A DNA stretch of 40,128 nt from Bdellovibrio sp. (GTDB lineage: Bacteria > Bdellovibrionota > Bdellovibrionia > Bdellovibrionales > Bdellovibrionaceae): contig JANJTG010000101.1 of the NCBI GenBank assembly GCA_024711265.1, positions 1-40,128 on the forward strand, given 5' to 3'. The position numbers were made by a program, and so were the translations under genes. The notes under the pieces were generated by a model that was not told the origin of the DNA, did no database searches, and saw only the letters and a list, made by a program, of their open reading frames with translations. Shown here piece by piece: positions 8,945 through 18,144 of the stretch. Positions within the stretch are counted from its first letter, which is position 1, and every line of letters begins with the position of its first letter.

Positions 8945-10171
8945 TTAAGGATTGGGCGAACGCCATGGGAAAAGTCGCAGCTCTGAAATCTCAGAGATTC
9001 CCTCAAAAGCCATAAAAAGGCGCTCGACTCCCATCGCGATGCCGCCACTGGGAGGCATCCCCGCTTCAAGACAAATAAAAAACTCTTCATCCAGCGTGAT
9101 GGCTTCTTTACCAAGTTCGATTTTCTTTTGCAGATCCTCTGCCGAACGCAGCCTCTGAAGAGAGGGATCATTCAATTCATGAAAGGCATTGGCAAGTTCA
9201 AGCCCCTTCCAGTACGCCTCAAACCGATCGCCCCATCCATCGTCCGTCAGACGCGCCAAGGCGGCCTGATAGGGAGGATATTTTTCGACAAAAACCAGCT
9301 CATCCTGAGGCAACTGCGATTCGATCTTTTCCATGAAGATCAAAAAGAAAAGATCATCGATACTTTCAGCACTGCGCACGTCGACACCCAGCTTATGGGC
9401 TAATGCCTTTAGCTCTTCTTGAGTGGTCGTTGGAAGAAAATCAAAATCACAGTGAATTTTAAAAAGCTCGGCCACACTGAAGCTTTGCACTCTGGATGGG
9501 CCCGGTAAACCCAAAGTTCGAGCCAAATGATTTATTAAATTCTGCACATCTTGCTTGATGCTGGTCAGATTTTCATAAGCGCGATACCACTCCAACATCA
9601 AAAACTCAGGCTGATGCCTTTCGGTAACCTCACCGTTCCGATAGCAAGGGGCAATCTCAAAGATTTTTTCTGCCCCTAAGGACAGAGCTTTTTTTAAATG
9701 CAATTCCGGGCTGGTCGGTAAAAAAAGTTTTTCCTTATTCGAGCCCACCTTCAATTGAGTCGCAAAAACATCCAGGCTGGGCTCAGTGCCGGGACACTTC
9801 ACCAGGGAAGGGGTCCGCAGTTCTATAAAACCCTGTTGCTGAAAAAAGTTTCGCACGGTTTGAAGATAAAGCGCCCACTTCTCAAAAAGATCTTTCTGAA
9901 AATGCCGAGGAGGCAAGGTTTGTTTTTGCGGAGCCAACAAGCAGATCTCCGATGCCGACACAACGGCCACCAGATCCCCTTCCTGCAAAAACTCAGAATA
10001 AGGGGGGCTTTTTTCAAAATGAATTTTATGAATTTTTTGATCGCGAAGAAGAGTCAGATCTAAAGAATCCGCCTCTTTTTGGATTCGATAAATGCGCCCC
10101 GCCGCCAAAGAGGACGATGGCATTGCGGGATAGGGTTTCCAAATGTGATTTAGATATTCGTTTCGTGTCAA
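8945..10171 (-). CDS. epmA: EF-P lysine ligase EpmA/GenX/PoxA-like class II LysRS paralog
   Basis: 408 aa; FIELRTPSLVKCPGTEPSLDVFATQL, LFLPTSPELHLKKALSLGAEKIFEIAPCYRNGEVTERHQPEFLMLEWYRAY, GLELANAFHELNDP, GMPPSGGIAMGVERLFMAFEGISEISELRLFPW. Confidence 0.86.
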   Translation of the reverse strand: MTRNEYLNHIWKPYPAMPSSSLAAGRIYRIQKEADSLDLTLLRDQKIHKIHFEKSPPYSEFLQEGDLVAVVSASEICLLAPQKQTLPPRHFQKDLFEKWALYLQTVRNFFQQQGFIELRTPSLVKCPGTEPSLDVFATQLKVGSNKEKLFLPTSPELHLKKALSLGAEKIFEIAPCYRNGEVTERHQPEFLMLEWYRAYENLTSIKQDVQNLINHLARTLGLPGPSRVQSFSVAELFKIHCDFDFLPTTTQEELKALAHKLGVDVRSAESIDDLFFLIFMEKIESQLPQDELVFVEKYPPYQAALARLTDDGWGDRFEAYWKGLELANAFHELNDPSLQRLRSAEDLQKKIELGKEAITLDEEFFICLEAGMPPSGGIAMGVERLFMAFEGISEISELRLFPWRSPNP

Positions 10172-10183
10172 AGCTCTGCCACT

Positions 10184-10423
10184 TTAGCGGCAAAGCCCCT
10201 GATCACGCAAGTTTTCAAGTTGAGAGAGGATGGAATCCATGTCGTTAGCGCCAAAAACCACCTCATCGTTAACATAAATGCGATGTTTCACCCAATAACC
10301 TTGATAGATGCCTTCGCTGGCCAAAGCGCACGCGGGAAGAGCGGGGACAGCAGCCTGAGCGGCCCCTAAGTGAGTTAGCAGTGCAATAAACATTGTTGTG
10401 ATTAAAGCCAAAATGATTCTCAT
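10184..10423 (-). CDS. Small secreted hypothetical protein
   Basis: 79 aa with signal peptide MRIILALITTMFIALLTHLGAAQAA; lies just downstream (3') of nothing identifiable and upstream of epmA. Confidence 0.5.
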   Translation of the reverse strand: MRIILALITTMFIALLTHLGAAQAAVPALPACALASEGIYQGYWVKHRIYVNDEVVFGANDMDSILSQLENLRDQGLCR

Positions 10424-10634
10424 AATTCCCGCCTTTTTTGAACTGGGTCTTTATGACACCAGCCACCTCCTGCCTTCCCAATAAAGCAAAGGCCTTGCCA
10501 AGATTTTTTGCCACTACCTCACTGACAAAAATCGTCGGGTATTACTGGACGCGACTTTGGATATTTGGACGTTTCCGAGTTGTTTTTTGCAGTCGCATCC
10601 TTTAATTGAAAGGAATCCCCGAAAGGAATCTACT

Positions 10635-12059
10635 ATGTTTGATTTGCAACACTCTCTTCGTTCGTTAAAGAACCAGGCCGACTGGGTCAGTTTACGTCAC
10701 GTCGCAGAAAAAACTACATTCCGCACGATTCGCGATGAAAAGGCGGATCGCAACAGCATTTCTTTTGATCAAGGGGTCATGGTCGAGGTTTTGATCGAGG
10801 GTCATTTTGGTTTTGCGGGAACCAGCGACCTCAGTTCCTCGGGAATTCAAAGAGCCTTTGCCAAAGCGGTTTCCATGGCCAAGTCGGCGGCCGCTCATAA
10901 GGTTCATGAATTTTCCCTGGAACATCGCCCGTTGGCGCAGGGATCCTATCGTTCTCCGGTGGTTCAGCCTCTGGATTCTTTTTCCGCCAAAGAAATCACC
11001 GATATTTTCATCGATGCCACCAAGGCCATGAAGATCTCTGACAAAATCTTAAGCCGCTCGGCCTCCACGATGATCGTTGAAACCTCTTTTCACTCGATCA
11101 GTTCTTCGGGGTCTGAAGTCGACCAACATTTCTCTATCGTCAGCACAGATTTTTCCACCACGGCGGGTGCTGGCAGCGAAACCCAAACACGGTCTGACAG
11201 CGGGGGACTAGCTCGGTGTCTGCAAATCGGCGCTGAGGTTTTTAACCGCGCAAGCATCTTAGAACGCTGCCAGCGTATTGCTGAAGAAGCTTTGGAGCTT
11301 GTCTCGGCAGAGAACTGTCCTGACGCAACTATGGATCTTTTACTCGCACCAGATCAGATGACTTTGCAAGTTCATGAATCCATCGGGCACCCTCTGGAGT
11401 ATGATCGCATTTTAGGAGACGAACGAAACTATGCTGGCTGGAGTTTCGTAAAGCCCGATGATTTTGGTAAACTTCAATATGGCTCTTCTTTGATGAATGT
11501 CACTTTTGATCCAACAATTCCCGATGCCTTGGCGTCCTATGCTTTTGATGATTCCGGCCATCAAGCAACCAAAGAGTTTCTGATTCAGAACGGCCTCTTG
11601 TTAAGAGGCCTTGGCGGCCTCGAGTCGCAATCGCGCTTAGAGCTTCCTGGTGTTGCCAACTTCCGCTCCGCCTCTTGGAATCGCGCACCGATTGATCGCA
11701 TGGCGAACATCAATCTTGAACCTGGAACCTCAAAACTGGAAGATATGATTTCTTCCGTCGAACGAGGTGTCTTCATGATGGCCAATAAGTCTTGGTCCAT
11801 TGATGACTACCGCAATAAATTTCAATTCGGTTGTGAGTACGCAAAACTTATTGAAAACGGCAAACTGACTAAAACACTTAAAAATCCCAACTACCGCGGC
11901 ACCACCGTGAAGTTCTGGAACAGTCTGAAAGCTGTCAGTGAAAACCGCGAAACCTACGGCTCCCCTTACTGTGGGAAAGGCGAACCCAACCAAGTGATTC
12001 GCGTGGGACACACAACACCTTACTGCCTGTTTGCGAACGTAGAAGTTTTTGGCGCATAA
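10635..12059 (+). CDS. tldD: TldD/PmbA family metallopeptidase (TldD-like)
   Basis: ATG at 10635 with purine-rich upstream AAAGGAATC; metal site LQVHESIGHPLEYDRILGDERNYAG; partner gene follows. Confidence 0.85.
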   Translation: MFDLQHSLRSLKNQADWVSLRHVAEKTTFRTIRDEKADRNSISFDQGVMVEVLIEGHFGFAGTSDLSSSGIQRAFAKAVSMAKSAAAHKVHEFSLEHRPLAQGSYRSPVVQPLDSFSAKEITDIFIDATKAMKISDKILSRSASTMIVETSFHSISSSGSEVDQHFSIVSTDFSTTAGAGSETQTRSDSGGLARCLQIGAEVFNRASILERCQRIAEEALELVSAENCPDATMDLLLAPDQMTLQVHESIGHPLEYDRILGDERNYAGWSFVKPDDFGKLQYGSSLMNVTFDPTIPDALASYAFDDSGHQATKEFLIQNGLLLRGLGGLESQSRLELPGVANFRSASWNRAPIDRMANINLEPGTSKLEDMISSVERGVFMMANKSWSIDDYRNKFQFGCEYAKLIENGKLTKTLKNPNYRGTTVKFWNSLKAVSENRETYGSPYCGKGEPNQVIRVGHTTPYCLFANVEVFGA

Positions 12060-12074
12060 GCCCCCGGAGATTTT

Positions 12075-13412
12075 ATGAGTTTTACTGAAAATATGAAACA
12101 GTCCTTCAATCAAGTTGCCGACCATCTTTTGGGACAACTCAAAAACGGCGAACAAGCCAATGTGAATCTGAATGCGGAAGAGTCTCTTTTCGTGCGTTTT
12201 AATGGTAACAAGGTTCGCCAAAACACCCATGTCGAACAACGCACTTTGGGATTGCTTTTACAAAAAGATGGGAAGACAGCCCACGTCAGTTTTTCAATCA
12301 CGGGACAAGCCGAGGAAGATAAAAAACGCGCTGACTTCTGGCTTTCTCAAGCACGCAAAGAGTGTGATCTTCTGCCCGAAGATCCCTATCAGGTCCCAAT
12401 AAAAAATAATGGCACCAGTGACAGCACCTTCAAAGGAGCCCTTCTGCCTGACGACCAAGTGATCTCCGCCATCACAAACCCCGCGCAGGGAACGGATCTT
12501 GCGGGTCTTTACTGCGGGGGTCCGTTGATCTCTGCCAATAAGAACTCGCAAGGACAAAGTCACTGGTTTGCCACAGAGAATTTCTTTATGGACTACTCGC
12601 TTTATCATGGCGAAAAAGCGGTCAAATCCGTCTATGCCGGAACAGCGTGGAATCAAAAAGACTTCGACGCCAATCTGGCACTCAGTAAAAATCAACTCAA
12701 TCTGATGGATCGCCCGAAAGTGACTCTGAAACCCGGCGCCTACCGCACCTACCTTGCCCCGGGGGCCGTGGCCGAAATGGCTTCGATGCTTTCTTGGGGG
12801 GCGTTGAGTTTCAATGCCTACAAACAAGGAGGCAGCGCTTTACAGAAATTGGCGGAAAAAGAAAAGTCTCTTTCAAAACTGCTTTCTCTTCGTGAAAACT
12901 ACGGCCTGGGGTTGACTCACCGATTCAACTCCTTAGGGGAACTGGCCGACGACACCCTGGAGCTGATCTCTGCAGGAGAACTCAAGAATTTCATGACCAG
13001 CAGTCGATCCGCCAAAGAGTATGGAGTTCAAGGAAATGCTGCGGACTCTTATGAAGCGCCTCGCTCTTTGGAGATCCTCCCTGGAGGCCTCAAGGAACAA
13101 GATATTCTTAAAGAACTGGGCACGGGCCTTTATCTTTCCAATCTTCACTACTTGAACTGGTCCGATCGCTTGAACGCCCGCATTACGGGAATGACCCGCT
13201 ATGCCTGCTTTTGGGTGGAAAACGGCGAGATTATCGCTCCCATCGCGGATTTACGTTTTGACGAGAGCCTTTATGACTGTTGGGGGCCGAATCTTTTGGC
13301 CGTCACTGAATTCCAAGCCGTGGATCCCATGGTTTCCACCTATGAAAGCCGCTCTTTCGGTGGAAAAAAGGTCCCCGGTATGTTAATCAAGGACTTCAAA
13401 TTCACTCTGTAG
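12075..13412 (+). CDS. TldD/PmbA family protein (TldE/PmbA-like partner)
   Basis: 445 aa; FVRFNGNKVRQNTHVEQRTLGLLLQ, KPGAYRTYLAPGAVAEM, C-terminal GMTRYACFWVENGEIIAPIADLRFDESLYDCWG; immediately downstream of the TldD-like gene. Confidence 0.85.
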   Translation: MSFTENMKQSFNQVADHLLGQLKNGEQANVNLNAEESLFVRFNGNKVRQNTHVEQRTLGLLLQKDGKTAHVSFSITGQAEEDKKRADFWLSQARKECDLLPEDPYQVPIKNNGTSDSTFKGALLPDDQVISAITNPAQGTDLAGLYCGGPLISANKNSQGQSHWFATENFFMDYSLYHGEKAVKSVYAGTAWNQKDFDANLALSKNQLNLMDRPKVTLKPGAYRTYLAPGAVAEMASMLSWGALSFNAYKQGGSALQKLAEKEKSLSKLLSLRENYGLGLTHRFNSLGELADDTLELISAGELKNFMTSSRSAKEYGVQGNAADSYEAPRSLEILPGGLKEQDILKELGTGLYLSNLHYLNWSDRLNARITGMTRYACFWVENGEIIAPIADLRFDESLYDCWGPNLLAVTEFQAVDPMVSTYESRSFGGKKVPGMLIKDFKFTL

Positions 13413-13419
13413 GGGTATC

Positions 13420-13743
13420 ATGGTTACTTATATCGTCCACCTGATGGTTCGACACGAAGTTTATGCTGAGTACGTTGACTGGCTCAAAAGCGAACACATT
13501 CCCGAGATGCTGACTCTGCCGGGCTTCCTTGCTGCAGAAATGTGCCTGCGTAAAGGAGGCAGCATGGAGGCCTCGAGTAAAGACGTTAAAATCATTTATA
13601 AGTTGAAAGATGAAGAGCATATGAAGCTCTATATGACTGAGTACGCGATGAAACTTCGCGAGAAGGGGCTTGAGAAGTTCCCGGGTCAATTTTCCGCTCA
13701 GCGTGAAGTTTGGTTAGAAACTATTAATTTTGAGTCAAAATAA
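13420..13743 (+). CDS. DUF4286 family protein
   Basis: 107 aa; MVTYIVHLMVRHEVYAEYVDWLKSEHIPEMLTLPGFLAAEMCLR matches the recalled pattern of this family. Confidence 0.7.
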   Translation: MVTYIVHLMVRHEVYAEYVDWLKSEHIPEMLTLPGFLAAEMCLRKGGSMEASSKDVKIIYKLKDEEHMKLYMTEYAMKLREKGLEKFPGQFSAQREVWLETINFESK

Positions 13744-13808
13744 GTCGGGGGGCTTTCATTTCAGCCCTTCGAGGTGTATGTTAGGTTCGGTAAACAAAGG
13801 AGACTCTT

Positions 13809-14282
13809 GTGGCGACACCCGCATTTCAAAAAATCTTGGAAAATCTGTCTGAAACAAAAGGCGTTCAAAACCTTCTTGAAAATTTCCAAAAGCTCAATGA
13901 CGAGATTAAAAAGAAAGAGTCTGAACTGAAAAATCGTTTCGACAAACAAAAAGACCAAAAGATCGAATTGGCTTGGAAGAAATATCAAGAGATCGTGAAG
14001 GTTCTGGGCACTTCTGAGGCGAAACTTGAAAAAGAAGTGAACAGCACAATCGCTAAAATCAAAAAGTCTGCAGATAGCTTGGAAAAGAATATCGCCGCTT
14101 ACAAAAAGAAAGCCATCGCACAAAAAACCAAACTTGAAAAAACTCTTTTCAAGAAGACGACAAAAAAAGCGACTGTAAAAAAGGCCGTTATAAAGTCAAA
14201 ACCGACGGCAACCACAAAGAAAGCCGCGACAAAAAAGACCGTCGCTCGCAAAGCCCCCAAGAAGGCTACGAAAAAGGCTTAG
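13809..14282 (+). CDS. Histone H1-like protein: coiled-coil N-terminus plus Lys/Ala/Thr-rich tail
   Basis: GTG start at 13809; Lys-rich helical region followed by KKTTKKATVKKAVIKSKPTATTKKAATKKTVARKAPKKATKKA. Confidence 0.75.
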   Translation: MATPAFQKILENLSETKGVQNLLENFQKLNDEIKKKESELKNRFDKQKDQKIELAWKKYQEIVKVLGTSEAKLEKEVNSTIAKIKKSADSLEKNIAAYKKKAIAQKTKLEKTLFKKTTKKATVKKAVIKSKPTATTKKAATKKTVARKAPKKATKKA

Positions 14283-14318
14283 TTCCGAAATATCGATGAC
14301 CTACTTTTGAAACTCCCG

Positions 14319-14357
14319 AAGCCCACTATTCCGCGAATTGTGGGCTTATTATTTTTT
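14319..14357 (+). terminator. Rho-independent terminator after the H1-like gene
   Basis: AAGCCCAC (14319-14326) / GTGGGCTT (14340-14347) stem followed by ATTATTTTTT. Confidence 0.85.
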
Positions 14358-14400
14358 AAAAATTATCGTTTGATTCGACGAAGACTAAAAAGATCTTCCC

Positions 14401-17400
14401 TTATTGTATCTTCCTCACCAACGTTCCATTGCCGTCGATTACAAAGAAGCCCATTGGGCTATAGACCACGGAAAGAGGTTGAGAAAAGCGCGCCTGAGCG
14501 ACAGGAGCATCCGTTGAGGCAGATTCGAAAGAATTGCCCACGTAACTAGAAATGGTGGCGTCCGCCAAATTAACCCGTCTTAGAACATTCGCTTCATCAA
14601 CAATATACAAATACTTTCCATCATGGGTCACGTGAGTTGGATGCGCCAGGCGCGCCTCCGTAGAATTACCATCAGCATAATCACTTTGCCCTGCGACCCC
14701 CAAGACCGTCGCCACCGTGACACCGGTCTTTTTAAATTCAATCTTACGAAGTAAAGAATTAGCCCGTTCCACCACATAAAGATCACTTCCGAGGTACGTG
14801 ATCCCCGAGGGCTGATCGAAGGTGGCAAGACTTGCAGCTCCGTCCACAGAACCATAGGCTCCAGCGACTCCGGCCAAAGTTGTCGTTTGGTGACTGGTCA
14901 AATCGATCGCTCGGATCACGTGATTCATAGTATCTGTGATATAAAGACTTTTGCCATCCGTCGTGATGCGAGATGGATCATTAAAACGGACGACACTACC
15001 AGTACCGTCCTGATAACCACTGGTTCCAGAGTTTCCGGCAATAGTGCTCACCTCTCCGCTCTCCAGATTCAACCTTCTTACGCAATTTCCAGGAGCAGAT
15101 TCGACAACATAAAGATAAGGAGCAACATAAAGAACACCCGTTGGATTTCTAAATCTCGCAGACAAAGCCGAACCATCCGCACTGCCATGTTCATCTAGGG
15201 CCCCAGCTACAATCGTCTTTACTCCGGTTGAAGAAATTTTCCAGATCACTCCAGAAACTCCACCACTGACATACTGATCTGTTCCCACGACGGCGACATC
15301 AACAAAGCGGTTTGACTGCCAAACCGTCGTTCCATTTTTATTGCCCATCATCCGCGTAGTTCCGGCGACAGTCGAAGCGGTCTCCGAAGTCAGATCCAGT
15401 TTTCGAATCAAAGAATTCCCGGTATCAGAAACATATAAAACTCCCCCCTCAAAGAGGATCTGTGATGGAGAGTTAAAGGTTGCCACTGCGAAACTTCCAT
15501 TACTATTCCCTTCCGCACTTCCCGCCAAAGTAGTGACAACTCCGGAGTTGCCTAAATCCACCTTACGAATACGATGATTTGCGGAGTCCACCACGTAAAG
15601 TATAGAGGTTCCGTCAGAGGTGATCCCAAGTGGTGTATTAAAGCGTGCCGAAGCTCCCGTACCGTCATCGGACTCAGCTGATCCACTTTGACCGTCAACT
15701 CCAGCCACAGTGGTGACATTGCCTGAAATATCAATTTTCCGAATAGTGTGCGAAGTGGAATCCGTCACATAAAAGCCTTGATGAGCCCCCGTTGCAATAT
15801 ATGTAATTCCAGCGGGCGCCTTAAATCGCCCCGTCGAAGAGTCACCATCTGCATGACCCCACGTACTGCCCACAAATGTCGAAACCTCGGGCGCTCCGCC
15901 GACCAAGGGAGTTGCGATATCCGAGAAAGTCACTTTTCTAATTCGCGAGTTTGCAGCATCGGCAATATAGATGCTACTTCCTACGACCACAAGACCTCGA
16001 GGACCATTGAACTTGGCACCGCTTCCTGCCGCCGCCTGATTAAGAGAGCCCGCACTGCCAGCAACACCCGCAAGCAAAGTGGCCGTTCCCGCATCGTCAA
16101 TGTATCGTAAAGTATGAGCGTGGGCATCGACCGCAAACCACCCCCCAGCACCTCGCGCTAGGGCATCCACTTTTCGGTATTCGGCGGTATTAAGATCGCC
16201 ATCAAGCGTCCCATAAGCACCCACCTTTCCCGATAGAGAAGTCAGAAGATTGGTGGATAAGTCAATCTCCTTAATCTGAGTGAAGGATTCGTTAAATACT
16301 GCCAGCTTCGTACCGTTGATCCCAAGGCCTGTTGGGTTGCTCAACGTTGCTACGCTCCCCCAGTAGTCTTGAAGAATTGTCGAACTTGGTGCTAGCACGG
16401 TCACACCACTTCCAGTTCCAGTATCAATCCTGGTCAAGCGTGGAGACTGATCGCTTACATAGAGATCCGAACCATTGGCCATCAACCAACGAGGCGTACG
16501 GAACATCAGAGTAAGATCACTTCCATCCGCATGCCCATCGACACCTAACGAACCATAAACCGTTGTCACCACCGGATTTAACACATCTGTGATATCGATC
16601 TTCCTGATCACACTCGACAGACTGTCCGAGACATAGAGAGAGGTTCCGACCAAGGTTAATGAAAATGGTTGATTGAAGGTGCTTACAGCACCAAGACCAT
16701 CTCGACTTCCATAGCTAATGTGCGAACCAGCAAGCGTGGTAACTGTATATGGAGAAGCCGCCAAAACTCTTCGGATCTTTCTGTTTCCGGTGTCAGCAAC
16801 GAAAAGATTTCCGCTGCCATCTGCAACGATGTCGGTGGGACTATTAAATCTTGCTGAAGTTCCCGCCCCATCGTTAGCCCCTCTCAGCTCCGTAGAGCCA
16901 GCAATACTTGTAACAGTAGTGCCGGAAACTTTCCTAATCACAAAGTTCTCAGAGTCTACCACGTAGTAATTGGCCCCCGACTTCGCAATTCCTTTGGGCG
17001 AACTAAAATAGTTCGGATCAGAGGCAGAGCCACTGATGCCACAAGTCCCAACGAGTGTGCTTACTTCAGCCGTCAGAACATGAACCTTGCGTACGCAATG
17101 GTTATTTGTATCGACGACAATAAGATATCCCGAGTCCAGCAACATTCCGCCAATTTCATCGCTGAATCTGGCCTTATCACCAAAGTCATTATGATTCCCT
17201 GAAACATGGGGGCTCCCTGCTAAAAGAGAAATACTAGGAGCAGCCGGATTGGACATATTCATCTTATAGATTGCAGATCCTGCAGGAATATAAAGAAGCG
17301 TTCCATCCTGGACGGGTCGTCCCATGCGAGAAAGCACCCCGGAAGCACCCGCTTTAATCATCTGTGACGGATTTTCAACTCCAGAAATACGTTCGACATT

Positions 17401-17796
17401 TTTTAAAATCTGAAAAAATGATGACTTGGATTCCGTTGGACTTCCGGAGAGATCATATACAACAGCCTTAATCTGTGCTTTTTGAGTCCCCACGTCCGGA
17501 GCGGTAAACGTGTGCTGGCCAGCGCTGATCGATAACATTTGGACCAAGTCAAACGTTGTCCCATCTTGAGAAAAGTAAATCTCGATTGAAGACAGTTTGG
17601 TGTTGGTAGAAAGAGAGGAGAAGTCAACTTTAATGGAATCCGTATTAGCGCGGTAAATAGACTCTAAAGACTTGTCTATGGAGATTTCACGGGACGGCTC
17701 CACGGCAATACTTGACCCCGACTTTGCACAGGAGGTCACCAATCCCATCAAAGCGAGTAAAAGTAAAGTTCTAGGTACATTCCAAAACACTTCCAT
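14401..17796 (-). CDS. Large NHL-repeat beta-propeller lipoprotein
   Basis: Likely start MEVFWNVPRTLLLLALMGLVTSCAKS at 17796 (lipobox LVTSC). About 18 repeats of the type LYVxDxxNxxIRKI...VxTLAG...GxxDGxxxxAxFxxPxGI. Confidence 0.88.
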   Translation of the reverse strand: MEVFWNVPRTLLLLALMGLVTSCAKSGSSIAVEPSREISIDKSLESIYRANTDSIKVDFSSLSTNTKLSSIEIYFSQDGTTFDLVQMLSISAGQHTFTAPDVGTQKAQIKAVVYDLSGSPTESKSSFFQILKNVERISGVENPSQMIKAGASGVLSRMGRPVQDGTLLYIPAGSAIYKMNMSNPAAPSISLLAGSPHVSGNHNDFGDKARFSDEIGGMLLDSGYLIVVDTNNHCVRKVHVLTAEVSTLVGTCGISGSASDPNYFSSPKGIAKSGANYYVVDSENFVIRKVSGTTVTSIAGSTELRGANDGAGTSARFNSPTDIVADGSGNLFVADTGNRKIRRVLAASPYTVTTLAGSHISYGSRDGLGAVSTFNQPFSLTLVGTSLYVSDSLSSVIRKIDITDVLNPVVTTVYGSLGVDGHADGSDLTLMFRTPRWLMANGSDLYVSDQSPRLTRIDTGTGSGVTVLAPSSTILQDYWGSVATLSNPTGLGINGTKLAVFNESFTQIKEIDLSTNLLTSLSGKVGAYGTLDGDLNTAEYRKVDALARGAGGWFAVDAHAHTLRYIDDAGTATLLAGVAGSAGSLNQAAAGSGAKFNGPRGLVVVGSSIYIADAANSRIRKVTFSDIATPLVGGAPEVSTFVGSTWGHADGDSSTGRFKAPAGITYIATGAHQGFYVTDSTSHTIRKIDISGNVTTVAGVDGQSGSAESDDGTGASARFNTPLGITSDGTSILYVVDSANHRIRKVDLGNSGVVTTLAGSAEGNSNGSFAVATFNSPSQILFEGGVLYVSDTGNSLIRKLDLTSETASTVAGTTRMMGNKNGTTVWQSNRFVDVAVVGTDQYVSGGVSGVIWKISSTGVKTIVAGALDEHGSADGSALSARFRNPTGVLYVAPYLYVVESAPGNCVRRLNLESGEVSTIAGNSGTSGYQDGTGSVVRFNDPSRITTDGKSLYITDTMNHVIRAIDLTSHQTTTLAGVAGAYGSVDGAASLATFDQPSGITYLGSDLYVVERANSLLRKIEFKKTGVTVATVLGVAGQSDYADGNSTEARLAHPTHVTHDGKYLYIVDEANVLRRVNLADATISSYVGNSFESASTDAPVAQARFSQPLSVVYSPMGFFVIDGNGTLVRKIQ

Positions 17797-17904
17797 ATTT
17801 ATTTGTATTATCGGCATTTCATAAATAGACTTGAATGAAATAAGCTTAATGAGGGGGATACAAGGCCAGTCCTCCCAAACGCACCCCAACCAAGGGCTGA
17901 GAAA

Positions 17905-18144
17905 ATGATACCCCTGAAAGATCAACTCTCCCACATTCTGCAAGAACACTTTTCAGCTCTCGACACGACTCAACCTCTTTCCCACCAACTCAACAGCTTG
18001 CAAATGGTCTCACTGGTGGTTCTTATTGAAGAGTCGTTTCAGGTTAAAATTCATCCCTTAGAAATGACTTCTGAAAACTTTTCCTCGCTGGAAACGATGA
18101 GTAATCTTCTTCGCCGTAAAGGCATCAATACGGCGGAAAAATAA
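17905..18144 (+). CDS. Acyl carrier protein-like (ACP-1)
   Basis: 79 aa; HQLNSLQMVSLVVLIEESFQVKIHPLEMTSENFSSLETMSNLL, with NSL at the phosphopantetheine site (DSL in canonical ACPs). Confidence 0.75.
   Translation: MIPLKDQLSHILQEHFSALDTTQPLSHQLNSLQMVSLVVLIEESFQVKIHPLEMTSENFSSLETMSNLLRRKGINTAEK

Noticed and set aside
8945-10171. Bona fide lysyl-tRNA synthetase
   Set aside because: The protein is too short, lacks the full anticodon-binding domain, and its motifs fit EpmA/GenX better.
12294-12827. 177-aa minus-strand ORF inside the PmbA-like gene, plus 11730-12239 (-)
   Set aside because: Fully antisense to clear TldD/PmbA coding sequence; likely codon-bias shadow ORFs.
14401-17796. Tandem DNA repeat or CRISPR-like array
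   Set aside because: The periodicity is at protein level (NHL blades); nucleotide copies are too diverged and there are no identical repeats with unique spacers.
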